Origin: Acidobacteriota bacterium
Lineage (GTDB): Bacteria; Acidobacteriota; Vicinamibacteria; Marinacidobacterales; Marinacidobacteraceae
Direction: 5' to 3'
Length of the DNA stretch: 64,000 bases
Assembly: GCA_022826195.1 (NCBI GenBank)
Contig: JAJDVI010000033.1
Coordinates: 1 to 64,000, forward strand
A program made the position numbers and the translations under genes. Below, piece by piece: positions 41,879 through 50,101 of this stretch. Every line of letters begins with the position of its first letter. Positions within the stretch are counted from its first letter, which is position 1. Under the pieces are notes generated by a model that worked only from the letters and a program-made list of their open reading frames with translations, searched no databases and had not been told where the DNA came from.

Positions 41879-43210
41879 ATGACTCAGAGACGCGTTCGCA
41901 TTGCGGTTCCGGCCGCCGTCGCTGCCTTCGTTGCCGGGTTCGGCACCGCCCAACCGACCGTCCCCTACCTGCCCGACGAGGACGGCATCCTCCCGCAGCC
42001 TCACGTGGCGCTCGTCAACACCCAGGTGGTGAACGTGGTGGACGGAACCGTCCTCGAGGACGCCGTCGTGGTGGTGCGGGACGGGCTCATCGAATCCGTG
42101 GGAACCGATCCGCCTCCCGAAGGGGCCCATGTGCTGGACCTGGGCGGCCGGCACCTCATGCCGGGCCTCTTCGACGGCCACTGGCACGGGCGCACCCTCG
42201 ACGGTCTCTACCGGGCGCTCGAGTCGGGCGTCACCACCATGAAGAGCGCCGCGGTCGGGAGCTTCCTTGACGTCCGGATGAACGACATGGTCGAGAAGGG
42301 CCATCTGGCGGGGCCGGAGATTTTCGCGGCCGGGGTTTACGTACTGCCGAACCTCGGCCAGTCGGCCCTCGCCGATCCGCGTCTCTACAAGTACCTCCAC
42401 AACGAGGTGAAGGGCGTTGAAGCGGTCCGGGAGGTGGTCCAGGTGGACGTGGACCGGGGCGCCCGCTGGATCAAGACCCGCTCCGGGGGCACGACGTCGG
42501 GGCCCGATGGCCCGGACCCCAAGATGCTCGTCTACAGCGCCGAGGAACTGACCGCGATTGTCGAGGAGGCCGATGCGCTCGGCGTCAAGGTGGCCTGCCA
42601 CGCGCACGGCAGGGAGGTGGTGCGGAACGCCATCGTGGCCGGCTGCGCCACCATCGAGCACGGCTCCTACGTGGACGAGGAGGGGCTCCGTTTGATGCTG
42701 GAGATGGGAACCGCCTGGGTCCCGACCTACACCTCGGTGGTGGGGTTCCTCCTGCCCCACGACGACTACAACTCGTCGGCGAGCTTCCAGCGCGGCAGCC
42801 ACCTGCTGCACTACCTGCAGAAGGGTTTCCGGCGGGCCCTCGAACTGGGAGTCACCATCCTCACCGCGACCGACACCCAGTACGGACCGAACACGAACGT
42901 CCGGGTCTACCGGGAGATGACCCACTTCGTGGAGATGGGGATGACGCCGCTCCAGGCCCTCCAGTCCGCGACCATCCGCTCCGCCGAGGTGTACGGCATC
43001 CGTGACCGCACCGGCGCCATCGAGGTTGGCCTGGAGGCCGATCTGGTCTCCGTGGACGGGAACCCGGTCGAGGACATCTACGCCACCCACGAGCCCATGT
43101 TCGTGATGAGCAACGGCCGCATCGTGTTCCACCGGACCGTGGATCCCGACCACTACATTCCCCGCCGGGTGGGGGTCACCGGCTTCGGCACCGGCGGACC
43201 GCGTCCCTGA
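41879..43210 (+). CDS. Exported amidohydrolase
   Basis: A 443-residue metal-dependent hydrolase of the amidohydrolase superfamily. After a signal peptide (about 1-25) the start is ALVNTQVVNVVDGTVLEDAV. The metal ligands appear as HWH in LFDGHWHG, a lysine in IKTRSG, His in CHAHG, His in IEHGS and Asp in TATDTQ. Homologues act on imides, dipeptides or related amides. ATG 41879 has a GGAGG site eight bases upstream. The gene is divergent from the exported aminotransferase gene. Confidence 0.87.
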   Translation: MTQRRVRIAVPAAVAAFVAGFGTAQPTVPYLPDEDGILPQPHVALVNTQVVNVVDGTVLEDAVVVVRDGLIESVGTDPPPEGAHVLDLGGRHLMPGLFDGHWHGRTLDGLYRALESGVTTMKSAAVGSFLDVRMNDMVEKGHLAGPEIFAAGVYVLPNLGQSALADPRLYKYLHNEVKGVEAVREVVQVDVDRGARWIKTRSGGTTSGPDGPDPKMLVYSAEELTAIVEEADALGVKVACHAHGREVVRNAIVAGCATIEHGSYVDEEGLRLMLEMGTAWVPTYTSVVGFLLPHDDYNSSASFQRGSHLLHYLQKGFRRALELGVTILTATDTQYGPNTNVRVYREMTHFVEMGMTPLQALQSATIRSAEVYGIRDRTGAIEVGLEADLVSVDGNPVEDIYATHEPMFVMSNGRIVFHRTVDPDHYIPRRVGVTGFGTGGPRP

Positions 43211-43216
43211 CCGGCC

Positions 43217-44329
43217 GTGGGGAGCACGCAGCCGGTGCCATCACCGGCCTTCTGGATCGGACTGGCGCTGGCGGCGCTGGTAGCGGCGGTCGCCACGTTT
43301 TCCGCGGAGTGGATCGCTCAGTCGCTGCTCGGACTCGCGGGCACTCCGATCAGCCCCATCATGCTGGCCATCGTCCTCGGGATGGTCGTCGCCAACCTCT
43401 CCACCCGGGCGCAGGCCGGGGCGCCGGGACTGCGATTCGCCTCGACCACGATTCTGCGCCTCGGCATCGTGCTGCTCGGCTTCCGCCTGAGCCTCCTCGC
43501 CGCCGGCAGGTTCACCCTGGCGGCCCTGCCCTTCGTGGTGCTGGCGGTGGCCGCCGGCGTCAGCGTCGTCCGGCTCCTGGGACCGCGTCTCGGGCTCTCG
43601 CGGACCCTGGCCGGGCTGATCGCCGCCGGGACGAGCATCTGCGGCGCCACCGCGATCGTTGCGACCGCGCCGCTCATCCGGGCCCGGCAGGCCGAGGTCA
43701 CCTACGCCATTTCCTGCATCACGGTGTTCGGGATCGCCGCCATGTTCGGATACCCGATCCTCGCGCATGCGATGTTCGGCGGCCAGCCGGAGCTCGCCGG
43801 ACTCTTCCTCGGGGCGTCCATCCACGAGACCGCCCAGGTCGCCGGGGCCGGCGCGATTTACCAGGTCCAGTACGGCGCTCCCCTGGCGCTCGACGTCGCC
43901 ACCGTGACCAAACTGGTGCGGAACCTCTCGATGCTGGCGTTGATCCCGCTGGCCGGCATTCTCTTCGGCGAGACCCGGTCGGTGGACTCCCCCGGCGCCC
44001 GGGGCTGGCTGCGCATGATTCCGTGGTTCGTGGTCGGGTTCGCGGCGTGCTCCGCCCTCCGTACCCTCGGCGATCACGGGGACCAGGCGTTCGGTCTTCT
44101 CGACCCGGAGGCCTGGGGGGCGATGGTGGCGTTCTTCCGCCACGCGGCCGAGATGTGCCTACTCGTGGCGATGGCGGGCGTCGGGCTGCAGACGAGCTTC
44201 GCCGGCCTCCGCCGCATCGGCCTCCGCCCGTTCCTTTTCGGGCTCTTCGCCGCCGCCGTGGTGGGAGGCGTCAGTCTCCTGCTGATCGTCGGATTAGGGT
44301 CGCCGGTACTCGGCCTGGTCGGCTACTGA
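43217..44329 (+). CDS. YeiH/UPF0324 family membrane protein
   Basis: A 370-residue integral membrane protein with about ten hydrophobic segments. The family markers include LRLGIVLLGFRLSL, AGTSICGATAIVATAP, and LFLGASIHETAQVAGAGAIY. YeiH proteins are proposed anion (for example sulfate or sulfonate) exporters; the substrate is not established. Start GTG 43217 lies six bases after the amidohydrolase stop, so the two may be co-transcribed. The protein ends just before a convergent TonB receptor gene. Confidence 0.9.
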   Translation: MGSTQPVPSPAFWIGLALAALVAAVATFSAEWIAQSLLGLAGTPISPIMLAIVLGMVVANLSTRAQAGAPGLRFASTTILRLGIVLLGFRLSLLAAGRFTLAALPFVVLAVAAGVSVVRLLGPRLGLSRTLAGLIAAGTSICGATAIVATAPLIRARQAEVTYAISCITVFGIAAMFGYPILAHAMFGGQPELAGLFLGASIHETAQVAGAGAIYQVQYGAPLALDVATVTKLVRNLSMLALIPLAGILFGETRSVDSPGARGWLRMIPWFVVGFAACSALRTLGDHGDQAFGLLDPEAWGAMVAFFRHAAEMCLLVAMAGVGLQTSFAGLRRIGLRPFLFGLFAAAVVGGVSLLLIVGLGSPVLGLVGY

Positions 44330-44340
44330 TCGGGAACGAA

Positions 44341-46809
44341 TCAGAACCGCACGCGGACGCCCACCGTCGGAACCCTGGGGAAGCCGAAGCTCGGGATTTC
44401 CTCGACCGTAGGAACGCCGCCGGGATTCGCCACCACCTCGGTCTCGATCGCTACCCCGTTCTGCCGGTTCAGCGCGTTGATCACCTCGGCGTAGGCCGAC
44501 CAGCGGCCGCGGCGGTAGGTGAGCCGCAGATCGAGCCGGGCGTAGAGCGGGAGCCGGGCGCGCTGCAGGTTGTCGAGCCCGCCGAGGTCTGCCGCGTAGG
44601 CGAGGTTCCCGTTGTCGTCCGTCTCCGGCACCAGCCGCCCGCGCTCGTCCTCGACGGCGGCGACCCGCACCCCGACCGCGGGGGTATACGGGAACCCGCT
44701 CGCCAGCCGCCCCGTGGCGGCGAGGCTCCAGGACTCGGTGATTCCGATGCGGCCTACCACGTTCAGCGCGTGGGGCCGGTCGTACTCGAACGGGTAGCGT
44801 CGGCCGTAGGTCTCCCGCTCCGCCCGGCCGTAGGCGTAGGAGATCCACCCCGCGATCCGCGCCGAGGGGTCGAGCCGTTCCAGGTACACGTCGAGGCCGC
44901 GCGCCACCCCGGCGCCCTCGTTGACCGGGTTGATGGTGATCCGGGCGTCGCGCGGCACGCTGCCCGCGAGCTCCGCCGGGAAGTCGTAGTCGGCGAGCCG
45001 GCGCATCCGTTCCGCCTCGGTCTCCAGCCGCCCCACCAGCAGGTCGTCGAAGCGCTTCCAGTACCCCTCGACGCGCAGCCGGGTCCCGCCCGTCAGCTCC
45101 TTCTCCAGTCCTGCGACGGCGTGCACCGCCCGTTCGTGGAAGAGGTCCCCGATCGCGTTCAGGTCGAGCAGGTAGTCGGAGGAGACCAGCTTCTCCCACC
45201 CCGGGCTCTGGGTGTAGAGCCCGCCCGCCGCGCGCGCCTGCACCCCGGCCCCGAGGTTCCAGCCCGCCGCGAGGCGCGGGGAGAGGGTGGCCCGGCCGTT
45301 CAGGGTGCTCCAGTCAAGGCGCAGCCCCGGCTCCACGGTGAAGCGGTCCGTCACCCGGTAGGCGTCCTGCACCCAGGCGCCGCCGCGGACGCCGGAATGC
45401 TCGGAGACCAGCAGGTCGGGCAGCGCCGCTCCGCCCTGGACGCTGCTCGGGTTGGCCGCGCTCTCGTTCCGGGGACCCTGGATGACCTGGTCGAGCGAGG
45501 ACTCGAGTCCGTGGAGCTCGAAGCCGGTCTCCAGGAAATGCCGCGCGCCGAACTGGATGCCGATCTCCTGGCGCAGCGAGAGGTCGCGCACCGCCCGCTC
45601 CCGCTCGAACGCGATGCGGGTGGGCAGGTCGCGCCGCTCGGGGTCCTCGACGTTCACCACCCGGTTCTCGGTGAAGACCTCGGCATCGAAGTCCAGCACC
45701 TCGGTGTTGCGGTACCAGGAGAGGATCGTGGTGGCGGTCACCCGGTCCGAGAGCAGCGCATCGAAGCGGGCCGCGCCCAGCTCGTTGCCGATGTCCCCGA
45801 GGAAGTCCACACGCTCGCCGGCCTCCGTTCCCTCGTCCTCGGTAAACGAGAAGTTCGTGTCCTCGCGGCTCGAGAGTCCGACGAGCGACAGCCGGTGTCC
45901 CGGCCCGAACTCCCAGTCCGCCCGCAACTGGAAATCCTCGAACGAGGGGAAGTCCTGGTCCAGCACCCTGCCGACGACCACGTCGTAGTAGGTGCGCCGG
46001 GCGGTGGCGAGCCACGAGCCGCCCCCCGGGAGCGGTCCCTCGAACACCAGGTTGCCGTCGGTGATGCTCAGCGACGAGGTTCCTCCGAAGGCGCGCTCGC
46101 CGGGCCGGTTGCGCACTACCAGGAGCGAGGAGAGGCGGTCTCCGTACTGGGCGCCGAAGCCGCCGGCCGCCAGCGAGAAATCGGAGACGGTCTCCGGGTT
46201 GAAGGCGCTCACCAGCCCGAAGAGCCGGTAGGGGTTGTGGATCTCCACCCCGTCCATCAGGGTGAGGTTCTGGTCGGGCGTGCCGCCGCGCACGGAGAGG
46301 AAGCTGCCGAAGTCGGTGGTGGGCGTCACCCCGGGCAGCGTCGCGAGCGCCCGGAAGATGTTGTCCACCGTGCCGGCGGTCTCGAGCACCTCATCGGGCG
46401 CCACCCGGGTCGCCGCCGGGCGCTCCAGTTCGGGCGCCTCGGCGGTCACCTCGACCGCTTCCTCCTCGAACGTCCGCGGAAGGAGCTCGATCAGGACCGG
46501 ACCTTGCTCCGGAAGGGGCACCGCGTTCTCGAAGTAGCCCGGCGCCGCGGCGGATACCGAACGGGCCGCCGCGGCGACGGTGAGCTCGAAGGATCCGTCG
46601 TCCCGGGTGGTAGCGCTCCCGCCGCCGGCGGCGACGGTTGCTCCGGCGACCGCCTCTCCGGTCACGCTGTCCACGACCCGGCCGGTGATCTCCCGCGACG
46701 GCACGCCGGGGCCCTGCACAGCCTGGGCGGGCGCAGCAGTGGCAGCGGCGGCGCCCGGAACGCTTGCGGCCAGCCATCCGGCCACGAAAACAGCGTGGGC
46801 CCCGCTCAT
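44341..46809 (-). CDS. TonB-dependent outer-membrane receptor
   Basis: An 822-residue receptor. Signal peptide (about 1-30), then a carboxypeptidase-regulatory-like domain (about 38-115, REITGRVVDSVTGEAVAGAT), then the plug (SVRGGTPDQNLTLMDGVEIH) and a beta-barrel ending VPTVGVRVRF with the terminal aromatic residue. Such receptors import large or scarce substrates with TonB energy. The substrate is unknown; neighbouring peptidases and amidases suggest peptide-like material. The gene is monocistronic here. Confidence 0.9.
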   Translation of the reverse strand: MSGAHAVFVAGWLAASVPGAAAATAAPAQAVQGPGVPSREITGRVVDSVTGEAVAGATVAAGGGSATTRDDGSFELTVAAAARSVSAAAPGYFENAVPLPEQGPVLIELLPRTFEEEAVEVTAEAPELERPAATRVAPDEVLETAGTVDNIFRALATLPGVTPTTDFGSFLSVRGGTPDQNLTLMDGVEIHNPYRLFGLVSAFNPETVSDFSLAAGGFGAQYGDRLSSLLVVRNRPGERAFGGTSSLSITDGNLVFEGPLPGGGSWLATARRTYYDVVVGRVLDQDFPSFEDFQLRADWEFGPGHRLSLVGLSSREDTNFSFTEDEGTEAGERVDFLGDIGNELGAARFDALLSDRVTATTILSWYRNTEVLDFDAEVFTENRVVNVEDPERRDLPTRIAFERERAVRDLSLRQEIGIQFGARHFLETGFELHGLESSLDQVIQGPRNESAANPSSVQGGAALPDLLVSEHSGVRGGAWVQDAYRVTDRFTVEPGLRLDWSTLNGRATLSPRLAAGWNLGAGVQARAAGGLYTQSPGWEKLVSSDYLLDLNAIGDLFHERAVHAVAGLEKELTGGTRLRVEGYWKRFDDLLVGRLETEAERMRRLADYDFPAELAGSVPRDARITINPVNEGAGVARGLDVYLERLDPSARIAGWISYAYGRAERETYGRRYPFEYDRPHALNVVGRIGITESWSLAATGRLASGFPYTPAVGVRVAAVEDERGRLVPETDDNGNLAYAADLGGLDNLQRARLPLYARLDLRLTYRRGRWSAYAEVINALNRQNGVAIETEVVANPGGVPTVEEIPSFGFPRVPTVGVRVRF

Positions 46810-46922
46810 TCGCGCTGGGAGCTTAGCCCGCGCCCGGACCTTCCCCAGAGGGATTCAAGCGGTCGCCGATGGCTCGTCGTTTGCTTGCGGATCCTGAAGA
46901 CGTCTTCTGCGGGAGGAGCGCG

Positions 46923-47957
46923 ATGCCGGTTCACCGTTTGTTTCTGCTCGGGGCTCTTGCGGCTTTCCTGTGGTTGGTGCCAGCGGGCTTCACGGAGGAC
47001 CTCCGGCAGGAGGCGCACAAGGGCTGGGACCTCTCGGCGGCGGAGGCCGCCGAGCTGGAACGGCGCCTCGCGGCAGACCCGGAGGACCGGCCCGCGCGGG
47101 CGCAACTCCTGGGCTACTACTTCCGGCACCACCGGACCGATCCCTCCCGAAAAGCGGGACATGTCGTGTGGTTCATCCGGAACGCGCCGGAGGCGGAGGT
47201 GCTCGAGGGACCCGAAGGACAGATCATGCCCGTGCTGGACACCGAGGGGTTTGCGGAGGCGAAGGAAGCGTGGCTGGACCAGCTCGAAAACGAACCGCGC
47301 AACGTCACCTTCCTGCGGCACGCGGCCGCTTTCTTCACCCTGTCCGACGAAACGCTGTCCGCCGAGCTCCTGGAGCGGGCGGAAGACATCGAACCCACGA
47401 ATGGCGAGTGGGCGCGGGAGCTGGGCCAGATTCACTGGCGGGAAGCACGACGGTTCCCCGAGGGCTGGGACACGGCGCAGGCCGCGCGCGCCCTCGCGCA
47501 CTTCGAGCGCGCCTACGCGCTGTCCGGAGCGTCCGGGCGCGGATCGCTCCTCGCGGACCTGGGAATGGCGGCGTTCGTCGTCGGCGACCTCGACAAGGCG
47601 CGCACCCATGCGGGGACGATGCTTGCGGACATTCCGGACGACTGGAACCGGGGGAATCGCGTTCACTACGGGAACCTGCTGCTCGGCCGGATCTCACTGG
47701 CGGACGGCGACCTTCGCGGCGCCGGTCAGTACCTGTTGGCTGCCGGCCGCAACGGTGGGTCCCCGCAGTTGAACTCCTTCGGTCCGGACATGGCCCTCGC
47801 CCGGGATCTCCTCGAACGGGGAGAAACGCAGACGGTGCTGCGATACCTGGAACTGTGCCTGGACTTCTGGGAGATGGGCCAGGACCGGCTGAAGAACTGG
47901 ATCGCGCTCATCGAAGGGGGCCGCACGCCCGACTTCAGCCGTCACCTGAGATTCTGA
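46923..47957 (+). CDS. Secreted TPR-like protein, tandem copy 1
   Basis: A 344-residue protein with a signal peptide (about 1-22) and an all-helical body. Helices alternate in TPR/Sel1-like fashion (for example LSAAEAAELERRLAADPEDRPARAQLLGYYF is spread over 35-65, and HFERAYALSG and DMALARDLLERGE follow later). Strongly homologous to the next product. GGAGG precedes ATG 46923. No catalytic motif is seen; a protein-binding role is likely. Confidence 0.72.
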   Translation: MPVHRLFLLGALAAFLWLVPAGFTEDLRQEAHKGWDLSAAEAAELERRLAADPEDRPARAQLLGYYFRHHRTDPSRKAGHVVWFIRNAPEAEVLEGPEGQIMPVLDTEGFAEAKEAWLDQLENEPRNVTFLRHAAAFFTLSDETLSAELLERAEDIEPTNGEWARELGQIHWREARRFPEGWDTAQAARALAHFERAYALSGASGRGSLLADLGMAAFVVGDLDKARTHAGTMLADIPDDWNRGNRVHYGNLLLGRISLADGDLRGAGQYLLAAGRNGGSPQLNSFGPDMALARDLLERGETQTVLRYLELCLDFWEMGQDRLKNWIALIEGGRTPDFSRHLRF

Positions 47958-47965
47958 AGGACCCG

Positions 47966-49027
47966 ATGGCCGGCGCCTGGGGTAAGAGGCCGGTTCCGTC
48001 CGGCCAGGCGATTCTCCTTGCCCTCGCCATCGTGATCGGGGTCGGTCCGGCCGCGCCGGCACGGACTCAGGACCTGGGCCAGGAGGCGGAGAAGGGCCGC
48101 GGCCTGAGCGCCGCGGAGGCCGCAGCCCTCGAACAGCGGCTCCTGGACAACCCGCAGGACCTCGGTGCGCGGGCGCAACTCGTCGGCTACTACCACGCCG
48201 GCCGCCGCACCAACCCGCGCCGGCACACGCAGCACGTCCTCTGGTTCATCCGCAACCTGCCCGAGTCCGAAGTGCTCGCCAGCCGGCGCGCCCACATCAG
48301 TCCGATGTTCGACGCCGACGGCTACCTGGCGGCAAAGCGGGCGTGGCAGCGCCTCGTTCGGCGGGAACCGGACAACGTCGCGATTCTCCGCCACGCCGCC
48401 GGCTTCCACGGCTCCAGCGAAGCGGCCGTTGCCGCCGCCCTGCTCCGGCAGGCGGAGGGCGTCGAACCCTCGAACCCGGAGTGGGCGGGGGAACTCGGCC
48501 GGCTGGCATGGCGTGAGGCCCGGCGCTTTCCCGATGGACGCGACCCGGCGGGCGCCGCCCGGGCGCTCGTCCACTTCGAACGTGCGCACGGTCTCTCCGG
48601 TCCGGCGGACCGCGTCGATCTGCTACCGGATCTGGCGCTGGCCGCCTTCGCCGCCGGCGATCACGAGAAGGCGCGCACCCATGCGGTCGCCCTGCTCGAG
48701 TCGGACCCCAACCTTCGAGACCGCGGAGATCCCCTTCACTACGGCAACCTCGTGCTGGGTCACATCGCCCTGAGCGCGAACGACCTCGAAGGCGCGGGAA
48801 CTCACCTCCTCGCCGCGGGCCGGACCCGGCGGCTTCCGATCGAAAGGACCGGGGCTCCGGACATGAGCCTCGCCAAGGCGTTGCTGGAACGCGGGGAATC
48901 GGCGGCCGTGCTGGAATACCTCGAGCTGTGCCTCGACTTCTGGCCAGCGGGGGAGGAGCGCCTGAAGGACTGGATCGTCCTCGTTGAAGCGGGGCTCGTG
49001 CCTGATTTCGGTCCCCTGGCGTTCTGA
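47966..49027 (+). CDS. Secreted TPR-like protein, tandem copy 2
   Basis: A 353-residue paralogue of the preceding product, eight bases downstream. Conserved blocks: SAAEAAALEQRL, ARAQLVGYYHAGRRTNPRR, HVLWFIRNLPESEVL, WREARRFPDG and LEYLELCLDFW. The N-terminal hydrophobic region (about 14-33) is a signal peptide or anchor. Many positions differ between the copies, so the duplication is old, and both seem to be kept. GAAGGA precedes the start. The function is unknown. Confidence 0.72.
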   Translation: MAGAWGKRPVPSGQAILLALAIVIGVGPAAPARTQDLGQEAEKGRGLSAAEAAALEQRLLDNPQDLGARAQLVGYYHAGRRTNPRRHTQHVLWFIRNLPESEVLASRRAHISPMFDADGYLAAKRAWQRLVRREPDNVAILRHAAGFHGSSEAAVAAALLRQAEGVEPSNPEWAGELGRLAWREARRFPDGRDPAGAARALVHFERAHGLSGPADRVDLLPDLALAAFAAGDHEKARTHAVALLESDPNLRDRGDPLHYGNLVLGHIALSANDLEGAGTHLLAAGRTRRLPIERTGAPDMSLAKALLERGESAAVLEYLELCLDFWPAGEERLKDWIVLVEAGLVPDFGPLAF

Positions 49028-49053
49028 GGGCTTCCTCTTCCGCGGACGCCGCG

Positions 49054-50031
49054 CTACCGGAACCCTGGCCGGCGGGGGCGGCGAGCGGCGTCCGCGGCGT
49101 GGAGTACGCCCCGGGGCGGAGGTGCGGGCGGGCGTCCCGCGCCGGCGGCGAGCGCCGGGCGGGTGCGCGTCTCGTTCCACTGCAGGAGTGCTACGGGCAC
49201 GACGATCAGAGTGAGCGCCAGCCAGACGCGGGGTGAGAGGTCCTCACCCAGAACGAGACCGCCGAGCAGGACCGCGATCAACGGGTTTACGAACGCGTAG
49301 GTGGCGGCGAGCGCCGGCTCCACGTGCGCGAGGAGCCAGGTATAGGCCACGAAGGCCACGATGGAGCCGAAGACCACGAGGTAGAGGAGTGCCGCGAACG
49401 CCGGCGCGCCGACGTCGGCGAGGGTGACCTGACTCCACTGGCCGGAGACGGTCCCCAGGAGCAGGAGCACGGTGCCGCCCACCAGCATCTGTGCCCCGGC
49501 GGACAGGGGCAGACACCGCGGCATGGACGGCCGGCGCGACCAGAGACTCGCGGTGGCCCAGGCAATCGGCCCGAAGAGCATCGCCGTCACCCCCGCGGGG
49601 TCGAGCACCGCCTCCGAACGCCACGGCGCGACCAGCACCACGACGCCCGAGAAACCGGTGAGGGTGCAGAGAATCGCAACGAGCGAGGGACGTCTCCGGG
49701 CCACGAACACCGCGTCGAGACCGGCGATCCAGAAGACCACCGTCGCCACCAGCACCGCCGCGGCACCCGAGGGAATGCGGACCTGCGCCCAGTGTCCCAG
49801 CCCGTGAGCGGCGGTGAAGAACAGGACGCCCGCCAGAGCCGCCTCCGCCCACTCCCGCCGGGTGAGCGGCGCCTCGCCGCGCCGGGCGACGAGGAAGAGG
49901 ATCGCGCCGGCGGTGAAGAAACGGACACCGGCCATCAGGAAGGGCGGGATGTCCCGGACTCCCACACCGATTGCGAGGTAGGTGGAACCCCAGATCAGGT
50001 AGACGGCGGCGAAGGCGAGCAGCTTCCGCAC
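49054..50031 (-). CDS. DMT/EamA-family exporter (YedA-like)
   Basis: A 325-residue membrane protein with ten hydrophobic segments in two EamA repeats. Family markers: YLIWGSTYLAIGVGVRDIPPF at the N-terminus, RFFTAGAILF, and YAFVNPLIAVLLGGLVLGE near the C-terminus. Members export amino acids or other small metabolites. The C-terminal 40 residues are an arginine/proline tail, probably cytoplasmic. Start GTG 50031. Confidence 0.88.
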   Translation of the reverse strand: MRKLLAFAAVYLIWGSTYLAIGVGVRDIPPFLMAGVRFFTAGAILFLVARRGEAPLTRREWAEAALAGVLFFTAAHGLGHWAQVRIPSGAAAVLVATVVFWIAGLDAVFVARRRPSLVAILCTLTGFSGVVVLVAPWRSEAVLDPAGVTAMLFGPIAWATASLWSRRPSMPRCLPLSAGAQMLVGGTVLLLLGTVSGQWSQVTLADVGAPAFAALLYLVVFGSIVAFVAYTWLLAHVEPALAATYAFVNPLIAVLLGGLVLGEDLSPRVWLALTLIVVPVALLQWNETRTRPALAAGAGRPPAPPPRGVLHAADAARRPRRPGFR

Positions 50032-50101
50032 CGTGGGCGGTCCTCAGCGGGGTCCTTCAGGGTCCGGCCGGACGACGGGGCCCGGCGGCCCCGTCACGCG
50101 C

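Noticed and set aside
43309-47772. Plus-strand frame of 1487 codons
   Set aside because: Shadow of the YeiH gene and of the minus-strand TonB receptor; low-complexity translation.
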